Origin: an uncultured Bacteroidales bacterium
Lineage (GTDB): Bacteria > Bacteroidota > Bacteroidia > Bacteroidales > F082
Reading direction: 5' to 3'
Length of the DNA: 64,000 nucleotides
Assembly (NCBI GenBank): GCA_947166105.1
Contig: CAMVCZ010000009.1
Span: 1-64,000 of the forward strand
Numbering within the stretch: position 1 is the stretch's first letter; every line of letters begins with the position of its first letter. A program made the translations under genes and the position numbers. The notes beneath the pieces were generated by a model. The model was given only the letters and a program-made list of their open reading frames with translations, had not been told where the DNA came from and made no database searches. Below, piece by piece: positions 23,771-34,504 of the stretch.

Positions 23771-24633
23771 CATTTTTTAGCGACACCGATTGCGACATCA
23801 CTCCCAAGGAGTGCGCCGCATACAACATCAAACTCATCTCGATGCCTTACACCGTGGGCGAACAGGTGATTTATCCCTACATCGACTTCGACGAATTCGA
23901 TTCCCACAAATTTTATGACATGCTCCGCGCCGGCACCATGCCGACCACGAGTGCCATGAGCGAAGAGGCTTATACCCAATACTTTGAGCCTGAATTTGCC
24001 GCAGGAAACGACATCCTTTATGTGCATTTCTCATCGGGCACTTCCAACACCTTCACCATCATGCATCAGGCGTTGGAGAAACTGAAGGCGAAGTATCCCA
24101 AGCGCAAGTTCTATGAGGTTGATACACTGGGAATCAGTGCGTTATGTTATAACATTGTCCTCGAAGTGGCCGACCTGCTGAACGCGGGCAAGACCGCTGA
24201 GGAAATCGTGGAATGGGCCAAGGTGGAAGTGCCGAAGTTCCCGATGTATTTCTTCGCCGACGACCTGAAGTTCTTCCGCCGCAGCGGTCGCGTGAGCGGC
24301 TTGGCCGCCACAATGGGCGGTTTCATCGGCATACGGCCCATCATCCACCTCAACGACGAGGGCAAGATGGTGAGCATCGGCAAGGAAACCGGTCGCGCCA
24401 AGGCCATCGCGCGTTTGGTGCAATATGTCGAAGACCTCGGCGAGGACGTGAAGGCCCACCGTGTAGTCATCGGCCACTCTGACTGCCCCGACATCGCCGC
24501 CGAAGCCGAAAGACAACTGAAAGAGAAGTTCGGCCAAGACCTGAACGTCATCACCACCGTCGTCAATCCCACCATCGGCAGCCACTGCGGGCCTAATGGC
24601 TTGGGCATTTGCTTCCATGCGAAGCATCGGTGA
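23764..24633 (+). CDS. fakB: DegV-family fatty-acid-binding protein (FakB-like)
   Basis: A 289-residue DegV-fold protein starting FFSDTDCDITPKECAAYNIK. It carries the family motifs TSAMSEEAYTQYF, HFSSGTSNTF, and RSGRVSGLAATMGGFIGIRPI, which bind the fatty acid carboxylate and head group. It presents fatty acids to FakA for phosphorylation in the cytoplasm. The start overlaps the fakA stop. Confidence 0.88.
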   Translation: MLTFFSDTDCDITPKECAAYNIKLISMPYTVGEQVIYPYIDFDEFDSHKFYDMLRAGTMPTTSAMSEEAYTQYFEPEFAAGNDILYVHFSSGTSNTFTIMHQALEKLKAKYPKRKFYEVDTLGISALCYNIVLEVADLLNAGKTAEEIVEWAKVEVPKFPMYFFADDLKFFRRSGRVSGLAATMGGFIGIRPIIHLNDEGKMVSIGKETGRAKAIARLVQYVEDLGEDVKAHRVVIGHSDCPDIAAEAERQLKEKFGQDLNVITTVVNPTIGSHCGPNGLGICFHAKHR

Positions 24634-24653
24634 ACAAACCGTGGGACGTAGGA

Positions 24654-24712
24654 CAAAGCCCCATAGGGGCGACATATCAATAAGCAGGCGACGTGAGTCC
24701 CTGCAATAAAAC
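24654..24712 (+). repeat. Intergenic repeat, CCCCRTAGGGGYGACA family, copy 1
   Basis: Contains CCCCATAGGGGCGACA, then AATAAGCAGGCGACGTGAGT and CCCTGC, matching copy 2 upstream of plsX in order and spacing. CCCCATAGGGG is itself palindromic. Confidence 0.75.
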
Positions 24713-24722
24713 GAAAACAATA

Positions 24723-25841
24723 ATGATAGTTATAGAAGAAGTCAAAACCAAAAAACAGCAAAAGGAGTTCATCGACTTCCCGCTGAAACTCTACAAGGGC
24801 AACCCCTACTACACGCCGCCCTTGTACATGGACGAGAAGAAAATCTTCCGTAAAGACTTTGTTTACAACGACATGTGCGAATCCATCCATTTCAATGCTT
24901 ACAAGGATGGCAAGATGGCAGGCCGCATTTCGGGCATCCTGCAACGCGCCGCCAACGGAAAAACGGGCAAGAAACAGGTGCGCTTTTCGCATTTCGATGT
25001 CATTGAGGATGAGGAAGTTGCTCACGAACTGCTGAAAACCGTCGAAGACTGGGCAAAGCAAATCGGCATGAACGAGGTAATAGGTCCCTTGGGCTATTCC
25101 GACCTCGAGCGCGAAGGCTTGCTCATCGAGGGTTTCGACTATCCCGCCACTTTCGAGGAAAGTTACAACTATCCTTATTATCAACGCTTTATCGAGAACT
25201 ACGACTACCAAAAAGACGTGGACTGGACGGGCAGTCGCTTACGTATTCCCAAAGATTATGACGGCGAGGTCGATAAGTTGGCCGCCTTCGTGATGAAACG
25301 ATACAACCTGCACCTCGGAACGGCACGCAACACCAACGACTTCATCAAGAAATACGCCGACGGCATCTTCGAATTGCTCGACAAGTCCTACGAGCTGCTA
25401 TACGGCACCGTGCCCTTCACCAAAGGCATGAAAAAGATGATGATCGACAACTTCAAGCTCGTCATCGACGTGAAATACGCAGCCGTCATCCTCGACGAAA
25501 ACGACAAGATGATTTGCTTTGGGCTGGCTTTCCCCGCCATCGCCGATGCAGTGCGACCTTCGGGCGGGCAACTTACACCTCTTACATTAATAAGGTTACT
25601 CAAGGCCTTGAAAAAGCCCAACGTCATCGACCTCTGCCTCATCGGTGTGGACCCAGAATGGCTCAACCGAGGCGTGAGTGTCATCATTTCCGCCGAGATG
25701 ATGAAGATGCTCAAACGTATCGATTATGCCGAAACCAACGCCAACTTGGAGGAGAATTACGCGATACAAAACCAGTGGAAACGGTTTGACGAAGAGAAGA
25801 TTAAACGGCGTAGGTGCTACGTTAAGGTGTTGAGAGTTTAG
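24723..25841 (+). CDS. GNAT-like acyltransferase of unknown substrate
   Basis: A 372-residue cytoplasmic protein beginning MIVIEEVKTKKQQKEFIDFP, with the LYKGNPYYTPPLYMDEKK block typical of a Bacteroidota GNAT-related family. A GNAT-like core lies near residues 50-150 (HFDVIEDEEVAHELLKTVEDWAKQIG) and again at about 235-350 (LCLIGVDPEWLNRGVSVIIS). ATG 24723 is chosen because the longer frame begins inside a repeat element. It sits between the fatty acid kinase genes and plsX, so an acyl-lipid role is plausible but unproven. Confidence 0.65.
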   Translation: MIVIEEVKTKKQQKEFIDFPLKLYKGNPYYTPPLYMDEKKIFRKDFVYNDMCESIHFNAYKDGKMAGRISGILQRAANGKTGKKQVRFSHFDVIEDEEVAHELLKTVEDWAKQIGMNEVIGPLGYSDLEREGLLIEGFDYPATFEESYNYPYYQRFIENYDYQKDVDWTGSRLRIPKDYDGEVDKLAAFVMKRYNLHLGTARNTNDFIKKYADGIFELLDKSYELLYGTVPFTKGMKKMMIDNFKLVIDVKYAAVILDENDKMICFGLAFPAIADAVRPSGGQLTPLTLIRLLKALKKPNVIDLCLIGVDPEWLNRGVSVIISAEMMKMLKRIDYAETNANLEENYAIQNQWKRFDEEKIKRRRCYVKVLRV

Positions 25842-25895
25842 GGTTTAGAGTTTAGAGTCAGTTGAAAGTTTATAGTTGAAAGTTTGAAGTTAGAC
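25842..25895. repeat. TTTAGAG / GTTGAAAGTTT simple-repeat tract
   Basis: Short direct repeats (GTTTAGRGTTTAGAG, then GTTGAAAGTTTATAGTTGAA) directly after the GNAT gene. A similar TTTAGAG tract occurs at 42703-42756. No coding or RNA feature seen. Confidence 0.6.
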
Positions 25896-26057
25896 CCTGC
25901 CCTGAAAGGGCAAAGCAAATACAGCCCGACGCGAAACGTCGGGAAATTGGCGGATGCCAACCCCGTAGGGGTGACAGAATAATAGGCAGGCGGTGTAAAC
26001 CCCTGCCGACAAAAAACGAAACCCAATCCAAAACCCCGTAGGGGTGACAGCAAAACA
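25896..26057 (+). repeat. Intergenic repeat, CCCCRTAGGGGYGACA family, copies 2 and 3
   Basis: Copy 2 has GCCCTGAAAGGGC, CCCGACGCGAAACGTCGGG (a palindrome), CCCCGTAGGGGTGACA and then a stretch homologous to copy 1. Copy 3, just before plsX, is the CCCCGTAGGGGTGACA unit alone. A 90-residue antisense frame through it is not a gene. Confidence 0.75.
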
Positions 26058-26068
26058 AAGACACAAAA

Positions 26069-27088
26069 ATGATCAAAATAATAATCGATTGTTTCGGCGG
26101 CGATCACAGCCCCGAGGCCAATGTGGACGGAGCATTAGCAGCAATGGCCAAAATGCCCGACCTGCATCTCATCCTGACTGGCGACGAAGCCACCTTGCAG
26201 AACTACTTGAAAACCAAAACCTACGACGCTTCGCGCCTCAAAATCGTCCACGCGCCAGAGGTCATCGGCTGCGAGGAACGCCCCATCGATGCTATCCGAC
26301 TGAAACGCGAAAGTTCGATGATCAAGGCCGTGCGCCTCTTGCGCGACCGCGACGACATCAACGCTATGGTCAGCACGGGTTCCACTGGAGCCTTGGTCGC
26401 TGCCGCCTTGACCCGCATCGGGCGCGTGAAAGGCGTGATTCGCCCCGCCTTCTGCCCCATCCTGCCCACCATGGACGGCGGCATCGTAGGAATCTGCGAT
26501 AGCGGCGCGAATGTGGAGGTCACACCAGAACATTTGCGGCAATTCGCCATCATGGCAAGTCTTTACATGGAAAAAGTCTATAACATTGAAAAACCGCGAG
26601 TTGCGTTGCTCAATGTAGGAAAAGAAGCAGAAAAAGGGGACGAAATCCGACAAAAGGCACACTTTTTGCTGAGTGAAACGCCCGAAATCCATTTTGTGGG
26701 CAACATGGAGAGCCGCGACCTGCTTTCGGGCAACTACGACGTGGTGGTCTGTGACGGTTTTTCGGGCAATGTGTTGGTGAAAACCACCGAAGGCACGGCC
26801 TTGGAACTGTTGAAAAAGCTGAAGAAGGACATCTATTCGAGGCCAATTTACAAGTTGGGTGCGTTGCTGATGAAGCGGATGTTCATGGAAGAAAAGGAGT
26901 TTATGAACTACCAGAACTACGGCGGCAGCGTCCTTCTTGGCACGGAGAAAACAGTGGTGAAAGGCCACGGCTCCAGCAAGGCCACGGCAGTGGAGAAGTG
27001 CATCGAGCAGGCCTACAAGATGGAAATCAGCTCGCTTTCGGCGACGATGGAAGAGATTATTATGAAGTATGAGCACTATGAGTATTGA
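26069..27088 (+). CDS. plsX: Phosphate acyltransferase PlsX
   Basis: A 339-residue protein with the PlsX signatures: N-terminal DCFGGDHSPEANVDGALAA, MVSTGSTGALVAAALTRIGR, and VVCDGFSGNVLVKTTEG. PlsX interconverts acyl-ACP and acyl-phosphate for phospholipid synthesis and is a peripheral inner-membrane enzyme. Its upstream neighbours make acyl-phosphate (FakAB-like) and its downstream neighbour is an acyl carrier protein, so both substrates are encoded next to it. Confidence 0.95.
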   Translation: MIKIIIDCFGGDHSPEANVDGALAAMAKMPDLHLILTGDEATLQNYLKTKTYDASRLKIVHAPEVIGCEERPIDAIRLKRESSMIKAVRLLRDRDDINAMVSTGSTGALVAAALTRIGRVKGVIRPAFCPILPTMDGGIVGICDSGANVEVTPEHLRQFAIMASLYMEKVYNIEKPRVALLNVGKEAEKGDEIRQKAHFLLSETPEIHFVGNMESRDLLSGNYDVVVCDGFSGNVLVKTTEGTALELLKKLKKDIYSRPIYKLGALLMKRMFMEEKEFMNYQNYGGSVLLGTEKTVVKGHGSSKATAVEKCIEQAYKMEISSLSATMEEIIMKYEHYEY

Positions 27089-27089
27089 A

Positions 27090-27180
27090 CATGGAATGAT
27101 GAATGTGGAATGCGGAATGCGGAATTTTGAAATCCTGAAATCTTGAAATTTGAAATCTTGAAATTTGAAATCCAGAAATA
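27090..27180. repeat. GGAATGCGGAAT and GAAATCTTGAAATTT simple repeats
   Basis: The gap before acpP is almost entirely short direct repeats: GGAATGATGAATGTGGAATG, GGAATGCGGAATTTTG, then GAAATCYTGAAATTT units. The first type reappears inside a T9SS sorting-domain gene at 45229-45262. Confidence 0.7.
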
Positions 27181-27189
27181 CAAAACATT

Positions 27190-27417
27190 ATGTACGAAGA
27201 AGTAAAAACCATCCTTGCGCGTCAGTTGCGCATTTCGCCCGAAAGGGTCACGCTCGATGCCCAAATCAAGAAAGACCTTGGTGCCGATTCTGTTGACATT
27301 CTGCAACTTCTGATGCGATTGGAAGACGACTACGGCATCGTCATCCCCGATCAGGAATTGGCCAAATTTGAAACCGTAAACGATGTAGTCACCTTTTTAA
27401 ATAATTTACCGAAATGA
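27190..27417 (+). CDS. acpP: Acyl carrier protein
   Basis: A 75-residue ACP. The phosphopantetheine attachment Ser is in DLGADSVDILQLL. Helix pattern and length are standard (MYEEVKTILARQLRISPERV at the start, NDVVTFLNNL at the end). It carries acyl chains as thioesters. It may serve the lipid cluster around plsX rather than being the housekeeping AcpP; the window cannot tell. It overlaps the next gene by 4 bp (ATGA). Confidence 0.9.
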   Translation: MYEEVKTILARQLRISPERVTLDAQIKKDLGADSVDILQLLMRLEDDYGIVIPDQELAKFETVNDVVTFLNNLPK

Positions 27418-27938
27418 AACACATTACACTGATTATCATTGCGATGCTGCTTTCCGTAGCCGCGATTGCACAACAAACCTACGACACCGACTTCACGCAA
27501 GTCAAACTGATGAAAGTCTCAGGCAAAACCACCGACAAGGCCGGTCATATTACCTTTGACGGAAACGATCAACTCACCATGACTTACACCCAGCCCGAAG
27601 GCGAGTATTTCATCATCGAGGGTAACATGGTGAAAATCAACATGGACGGCAAGAAAGCCGAACTCGATGCCGAAAAAGTGAAAATGGTGGGACTGCAACG
27701 CGCCACATTACTAAACTGTCTTTCAGGTAATTGGGAACAGGCAGCCGAAGACAACAACGCCGACCTCACCATAACCGAGGAAGGCGGTCTCAAAACGGTT
27801 TCCATCGTGGCCAAAGGCAAAGTGCCGAGAGGCGGTTACAACTCCGTCGAACTCACCTATCGCCTTTCCGACGGCATGATGACCAAGATGGTTTTGGTGG
27901 AAGCCATTGGTATTCAGAACACTTACGAGATGAAGTGA
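27414..27938 (+). CDS. LolA-like periplasmic lipoprotein carrier
   Basis: A 174-residue exported protein with signal peptide (LIIIAMLLSVAAIAQ) and the LolA-type half-barrel pattern: DFTQVKLMKVSGKTTDKAGHI, QLTMTYTQPEGEYFIIEGN, and strands to the C-terminus. LolA-like proteins carry lipids or lipoproteins across the periplasm. Coupling to an ACP gene suggests a specialised lipid pathway, although general lipoprotein transport is equally possible. Confidence 0.7.
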   Translation: MKHITLIIIAMLLSVAAIAQQTYDTDFTQVKLMKVSGKTTDKAGHITFDGNDQLTMTYTQPEGEYFIIEGNMVKINMDGKKAELDAEKVKMVGLQRATLLNCLSGNWEQAAEDNNADLTITEEGGLKTVSIVAKGKVPRGGYNSVELTYRLSDGMMTKMVLVEAIGIQNTYEMK

Positions 27939-28024
27939 GTTTCAGAACAGGGAACAACACTTTTTCATGGAAAGCAAACCCATGACTTTTTGACATATAT
28001 TTCCCTTAATTCATGGAAAATCCC

Positions 28025-28032
28025 TACCTTTG
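28025..28032 (+). promoter_or_regulatory. -7 box (TACCTTTG) for secA
   Basis: TAnnTTTG match 75 bp upstream of the secA ATG. Confidence 0.5.
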
Positions 28033-28107
28033 CACGAATTTTGCGCAAAGGCAAATTTCATTCATATAATTAACTGATAACTATCAACTGCAAACTGCAA
28101 ACTGAAT

Positions 28108-31413
<3,306 letters not shown>

Positions 31414-31431
31414 GCGACATCCAACCTAATG

Positions 31432-31472
31432 AAAACCGAGCGGAATCTTGTTGGGTTCCGCTCGGTTTTTTG
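31432..31472 (+). terminator. Intrinsic terminator after secA
   Basis: Stem AAAACCGAGCGGAA / TTCCGCTCGGTTTT (14 bp) with a 10-nt loop, followed by TTTTTTG. Confidence 0.92.
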
Positions 31473-31501
31473 TTTTTGTCATCCAAATTGGCAACTGTTG
31501 G

Positions 31502-32605
31502 CTATTTCCCTATTATGGAAAGAATGTGTTTCCCTTGGGTGGTTAGACGATATCTCTGAAGTTTGCTCGTAGGCTTGTCAGGAATGGTCATTTCGAGCCA
31601 ACCTATGGAGATAAGGGGTTTGATGTATTTCAAGGCAAAACGGCGCTTGTTGGTTTCTCCCACTGTTTCTTGCAGCTGTCGCATTTCGGATGGTTCGGCT
31701 GCAAGTTTGAGAATCGACCATACTTGCTTCGTGGAATTTGTGTTGAGCCAATCCGCCAAAATCTTTTCGTCATCTTGAGACACATCTTGGGACACATCTT
31801 GGGACACATCTTGGGACAAAATTTGTAATCTACTGAAATCCAAATCGGTATCTTGGGACACATCTTGGGACAACACTTCTGACAAAGAAGCCAAAAAACG
31901 ATGCAAGGCAGAAGGCTCGGCAGGTTGGTTTTCGTTGGCAAGGATGACTTTGCCGACAAAATCCTTATGGCAAGGAATCTCAATCATAAAATAGGTACGG
32001 TTCTCGTCTGTTTCAATGGAAGCACGAGGAGAGCCGTTATTTTTCAATTGCCGTTGGATGGTTGGAATGCCAGTGGCACGACCTTCGGTCAGTTCCAACT
32101 CTTTGAAGAACTCACCCAAGTGTCGGTTGCGGTAGCGGCGCGACTTCAAGGAATCGGCTTGGCGTATAGCATCCATTGGGATGGAACGGTCGGGGCCTGA
32201 AAAACTCAAAATGGTAATCATGTCAGGCTCGATGGTGATTTCAACGGGTTCGTGCACTTGGTAGTCGCGGTGGTACATGGCATTGACAGCGGCTTCTTCC
32301 AAGGTTTGGTACGGATAGTTGAAATAGCGGATGGAATGTTCGTCATTAGCGGGCTTCACGATGCGTTCCTTGATGACATTGGTTCGCAAATAGGAAAGCG
32401 TGTCGGAAATCACTTTGGTGATGGGACCAATGAACGGAGGAACTTCTATCATACTGTCAGGGTTTTGGATGCGTCCTTCGGGAAAGATGACCACCTCCAC
32501 TTGGCTATATGGGAAGAACTGTTGCGGGTTTTCGGAGAACATCATGGCTGCCACATTGCGAATCATCCGATTTTCGTCAATGGATGCCGATCGTACTGAT
32601 TTCAT
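31502..32605 (-). pseudogene. Truncated COG2865-type ATP-binding regulator (HATPase_c_4), 5' end lost
   Basis: The surviving 367 residues match the C-terminal two-thirds of RecG-related COG2865 proteins: SIDENRMIRNVAAMMFSENP, the GHKL-type EAAVNAMYHRDYQVHEPVEI, GPDRSIPMDAIRQAD, and RNRHLGEFFKELELTEGRATGIP. The N-terminal AlbA_2 DNA-binding domain is absent, and the frame enters directly from the 3' end of a DUF2442 gene, so a deletion has fused the two. A linker has six 12-bp repeats encoding SQDV, followed by a C-terminal winged-helix-like region. It may still be translated from ATG 32605, but a DNA-binding role would be impaired. Confidence 0.7.
31771..31872. repeat. In-frame 12-bp repeats encoding SQDV
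   Basis: Four tandem units of CATCTTGGGACA (the first with one change) at 31771-31818 and two more at 31849-31872. Each encodes Ser-Gln-Asp-Val on the reverse strand, so unit gain or loss would not shift frame. Confidence 0.9.
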
Positions 32606-32735
32606 ATTCTTCGCGTTCCGTATCAAAAGCCTTCAACAAATCTTTATACCTAAGCAAGGACTGACGGTAGGTCTTCCCATCATCGCCAAAGCCATAGAGC
32701 CATTTTTCTTCAAACCATATTTTATTGATCTTCAT
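32577..32735 (-). pseudogene. DUF2442 protein, 3' truncated
   Basis: ATG 32735 starts MKINKIWFEEKWLYGFGDDG and continues KTYRQSLLRYKDLLKAFDTEREEYEISTIGIH, an excellent match to DUF2442 until the usual GIHWPELDED ending, which is missing. The frame stops at the join with the COG2865 fragment. DUF2442 is usually paired with DUF4160 as a predicted toxin-antitoxin-like module. Here its start overlaps the end of a broken DUF4160 gene. Confidence 0.7.
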
Positions 32736-32976
32736 CGTCTTCTGGTTTAAAGATTTCATACCAACGATTGATGATAATGTCGTCGTTTTCATGAATGGCA
32801 CGCTCAATACGTTTTAAGTCGTTAGCTTTGATGTTACTATTACTATCCAATAGAAATCTCTATCCTTTCAAAACAAATTTGGCATTGGCATTATTACCCT
32901 TTACATGTATGTGTATAGGCAAATGCTCATTAGAATAGAAAAAGAAATTAAAACCGTGCTATTTGAATATGGTCAT
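32722..32976 (-). pseudogene. DUF4160 gene with two in-frame amber stops
   Basis: Read from ATG 32976 in one frame the product is MTIFK, stop, HGFNFFFYSNEHLPIHIHV and KGNNANAKFVLKG, stop, RFLLDSNSNIKANDLKRIER, ending NRWYEIFKPEDDEDQ. The HIHV and RWYE blocks are typical of DUF4160, and length (about 84 codons) and overlap with DUF2442 are as in intact pairs. Both interruptions are TAG. One of them (FK-stop-HGF) is where a Gln codon (CAG) would fit. Too short and broken to appear as an ordinary ORF. Confidence 0.7.
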
Positions 32977-33085
32977 AAACAATTTATTATCACGATGCAA
33001 AGATAAACATATTTTTTGATTCCCGCAATGGTTTTAGCAAAACGCTTTCAAAACAAACTCATTGCGAAGTGAGTAAATTATATAT
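32977..33085. other. A+T-rich gap, nothing recognised
   Basis: No coding signal, repeat or clear terminator found between the DUF4160 remnant and the end of the Clp-fold protease gene. Confidence 0.5.
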
Positions 33086-34012
33086 TCAAGGTGCCGTTGT
33101 CGTATTCGATAGGGCAGTCGTAAGAATATAATTTCCTCCAATATTGTTTTCCACAATTTTATCCAAGTTTGTCTTATCAGCCAAAATCATACAGCAATGA
33201 TGTATTCCCAAAACCAAATCTTGTATGTTTTGGTCTCTTTCGAGTTCCTCTATAACCAACCCAACCTTACTACATTCTTCTCTATCAATATGCCGATTAT
33301 GTATTTTGGTATCATCATTTTGAGAGAATTTCGTTTTTATGTCTTCAATTGTGTTTTGGGATAATCCTTTTCCTGACAAAATCTTATCTGCTAGTTTATC
33401 TACAAGTTCATTGGCTTGTTGGCAACGCGTTAAAAATGTAGGTGTTAATCTGGAAAACATAACCTGCCATAGCCCCAAACTTGCAGGATTATTCATCACC
33501 TCTTTAACTGCGTAGTTATACTCTCTCAACATTGACTGACAGGCAATACCTCCTAATTGGGGGTCAAATGGACCGATACATGACTGTCTTCCCATCATAA
33601 TTGACTTGCATGAAACCGCAATCATAGACCCCGCAGACATCGCCATTTGAGGAACTATGGCACGTATGTCTTCACCATAATAAGACTTAAGGTATGAAAT
33701 TATCTGTTCTGTTGCCCCAATCTCACCACCCGGAGTATGCAATATCAAATCCAATCCTTTATTCTTATCAGTGCCTCTGATGGTTTCCATGAAAGCATTA
33801 ATATCTTTATCATTGATATCTGTATTAATGGTACTCTTTCCCTGATTCAAAAACGCTGAAAAGTATAGGATAGTATTCCTTCCAGTTAAAGCTGACAAAT
33901 CCTGAATAAACTGGCTTTTTCTCTGCAAAATATGATTGTATCCAGACTTTTCACTGCCACCACTGACAACCGCCTGATTGTATTCATTATTTAATTCACT
34001 CCAACTATTCAT
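33086..34012 (-). CDS. SDH-family Clp-fold serine protease
   Basis: A 308-residue cytoplasmic protein of the SDH_protease / SppA-ClpP superfamily. The core has DLILHTPGGEIGATEQIISYL (oxyanion region), then AIVPQMAMSAGSMIAVSCKSI with the nucleophile Ser in MSAGSM, and IGPFDPQLGGI. There is no signal peptide or membrane helix. The gene overlaps a 67-codon partner by 4 bp. Such proteases are frequent in accessory islands; substrate and role are unknown. Confidence 0.75.
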   Translation of the reverse strand: MNSWSELNNEYNQAVVSGGSEKSGYNHILQRKSQFIQDLSALTGRNTILYFSAFLNQGKSTINTDINDKDINAFMETIRGTDKNKGLDLILHTPGGEIGATEQIISYLKSYYGEDIRAIVPQMAMSAGSMIAVSCKSIMMGRQSCIGPFDPQLGGIACQSMLREYNYAVKEVMNNPASLGLWQVMFSRLTPTFLTRCQQANELVDKLADKILSGKGLSQNTIEDIKTKFSQNDDTKIHNRHIDREECSKVGLVIEELERDQNIQDLVLGIHHCCMILADKTNLDKIVENNIGGNYILTTALSNTTTAP

Positions 34013-34212
34013 AACCTTGCAGAAAAAGTTTCATTTGTTTCGGCCACGCTTCGTCCCATGTCAGAATACAGCGAAAACTGAACATAGTGTCCATCACGCA
34101 TTTCCCATGTGTTTTCAAACATTCTTTCGTAGGGCAATTCCCCAAACCCTTTCATGAATTCAGAGAACGATTTACCAATGTCATTGGAATTATTATTTTG
34201 TATTGCTCCCAT
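34009..34212 (-). CDS. 67-residue partner of the Clp-fold protease
   Basis: A small protein (MGAIQNNNSNDIGKSFSEFM...) with no recognised domain, charged and probably helical. Its TGA overlaps the protease ATG (ATGA), indicating tight translational coupling and probable joint function, for example as adaptor or inhibitor. A TAATTTTG box lies 52 bp upstream, and the 5' leader has three 12-bp direct repeats. Confidence 0.6.
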   Translation of the reverse strand: MGAIQNNNSNDIGKSFSEFMKGFGELPYERMFENTWEMRDGHYVQFSLYSDMGRSVAETNETFSARL

Positions 34213-34221
34213 AATTAAATT

Positions 34222-34257
34222 CTCATTTGTAATTTCGTTTGTAATTGCATTTGTAAT
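34222..34257. repeat. Three 12-bp direct repeats in the protease-pair leader
   Basis: Units end in TTTGTAAT at 34222-34233, 34234-34245 and 34246-34257, with no spacing between them. They lie between the -7 box and the start codon on the reverse strand, so they are transcribed. A regulator or RNA-binding site is possible. Confidence 0.65.
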
Positions 34258-34264
34258 AGCGCAG

Positions 34265-34272
34265 CAAAATTA
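34265..34272 (-). promoter_or_regulatory. -7 box (TAATTTTG) for protease pair
   Basis: TAnnTTTG match on the reverse strand, upstream of three 12-bp repeats and the small partner gene. Confidence 0.5.
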
Positions 34273-34504
34273 CACATTATTTTCGATTCGCAAAACGAAA
34301 CGCAAATTTTATTCTTACTTGGGACAATTTGGTGCTTTAGAGTTATTAAATCGCACATTTACAATAAATCAATGATGCTCAAAAGTTTAAAGACCGTCAA
34401 ATAGAACTTTGCCTCAATTTCTCATTCCCCCGTCACCCGTATTTCCTGCTTCTCTTTGTCAATCTTATTCTTTCCCACAAACCTCAAAGCCTTAATGAAA
34501 TACT

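Noticed and set aside
25838..26107. 90-codon minus-strand frame across the plsX leader
   Set aside because: Made of translated intergenic repeat sequence; explained by the CCCCRTAGGGGYGACA element.
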